Shown here piece by piece: positions 6,952-7,149 of a stretch of 7,149 bases of DNA (position 1 is the stretch's first letter; every line of letters begins with the position of its first letter). A program made the position numbers and the translations under genes. Source of the stretch: an uncultured beta proteobacterium (GTDB lineage Bacteria > Pseudomonadota > Gammaproteobacteria > Burkholderiales > Burkholderiaceae_C). Location: NCBI GenBank assembly GCA_903834645.1, contig CAILKA010000672.1, forward strand, positions 1 to 7,149, in the 5' to 3' direction. The notes below the pieces were generated by a model that was given only the letters and a program-made list of their open reading frames with translations, was not told the DNA's origin and did no database searches.

Positions 6952-7149
6952 TCAGAAGGAGTGACGCACACCCACTTCGTAACCCGTGGAGTTGAAGCCG
7001 GTGCGCAGACCGAGCGACAGGCCACCACCGTTGACGAAGGTCGACGCACCCTTGTTGCTGACGCGGGCATAGGTGCCGTACAGGGCGGTACGCTTGGACA
7101 TGTTCTGCACGAAGCCGACAGCCATTTGCGTGGCGTCGTTCGCGGCGAT
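6952..7149 (-). CDS. Gram-negative trimeric porin, C-terminal part (cut by window edge)
   Basis: Reading the - strand from the right edge gives 65 residues ending at TGA 6952-6954. They show the last beta-strands of a general outer-membrane porin: MAVGFVQNMSKRTALYGTYA, then VSNKGAS, and the closing strand GYEVGVRHSF. The motif 'LSKRT-LY--YA' and a terminal aromatic F preceded by alternating hydrophobic residues are typical of Burkholderiales 16-strand porins. The terminal F is the usual recognition signal for the BAM assembly machine. The protein allows passive diffusion of small hydrophilic solutes across the outer membrane; its selectivity cannot be judged from this part. The N-terminus and promoter lie outside the window. 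Its own terminator follows. Confidence 0.93.
   Translation of the reverse strand: MAANDATQMAVGFVQNMSKRTALYGTYARVSNKGASTFVNGGGLSLGLRTGFNSTGYEVGVRHSF

Noticed and set aside
6840..7070. N-terminal extension of the DUF3047 protein (77 more residues from ATG 7070)
   Set aside because: It would run through the terminator hairpin and overlap the porin gene out of frame, and it would place the lipoprotein signal peptide internally.

Overview
The window is GC-rich, densely packed chromosomal DNA. Gene content and order point to a betaproteobacterium of the order Burkholderiales, probably near Comamonadaceae. The clues are the cyaY-lptM-lysA block, a porin ending in RHSF, and a DUF3047 lipoprotein. 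This placement is inferred from family resemblance; there is no rRNA or other marker to confirm it.

Left part (1-1929): the last codons of a + strand gene, possibly penicillin-binding protein 1A, converge on cyaY (frataxin-like iron/Fe-S protein, - strand). cyaY is divergent, across only 21 bp, from lptM, a tiny lipoprotein linked to LPS-transport assembly. lysA (diaminopimelate decarboxylase) follows one base after the lptM stop. A -10-like TAGAAT lies exactly where it would start the lptM transcript at or beside its AUG, so that mRNA may be leaderless.

Middle part (1955-6018): a compact four-gene - strand operon encodes a peptide/nickel-type ABC importer. Its order of transcription is permease B, permease C, ATPase D, ATPase F, with junctions that overlap or are separated by 1-5 bases. 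The membrane and ATPase parts are complete, but no periplasmic substrate-binding protein gene lies in the window, so the substrate cannot be read from context. Both ATPases keep the same C-terminal four-cysteine pattern (C-x5-C-x6-C-x16-C).

Right part (6102-7149): a - strand DUF3047 lipoprotein of unknown role sits 83 bp upstream of the transporter. Before it come a strong rho-independent terminator and the 3' end of a trimeric porin gene cut by the window edge. From right to left on the - strand, the porin unit ends at the terminator, then come DUF3047 and the importer, which converges on lysA.

Most of this is ordinary core or near-core genome. I see no mobile element, CRISPR array, RNA gene or defence system. 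The points most worth a second look are the possible leaderless lptM start, the importer without a binding protein beside a DUF3047 lipoprotein, the paired cysteine motifs, and a 9-bp tandem repeat near the start of the second permease.
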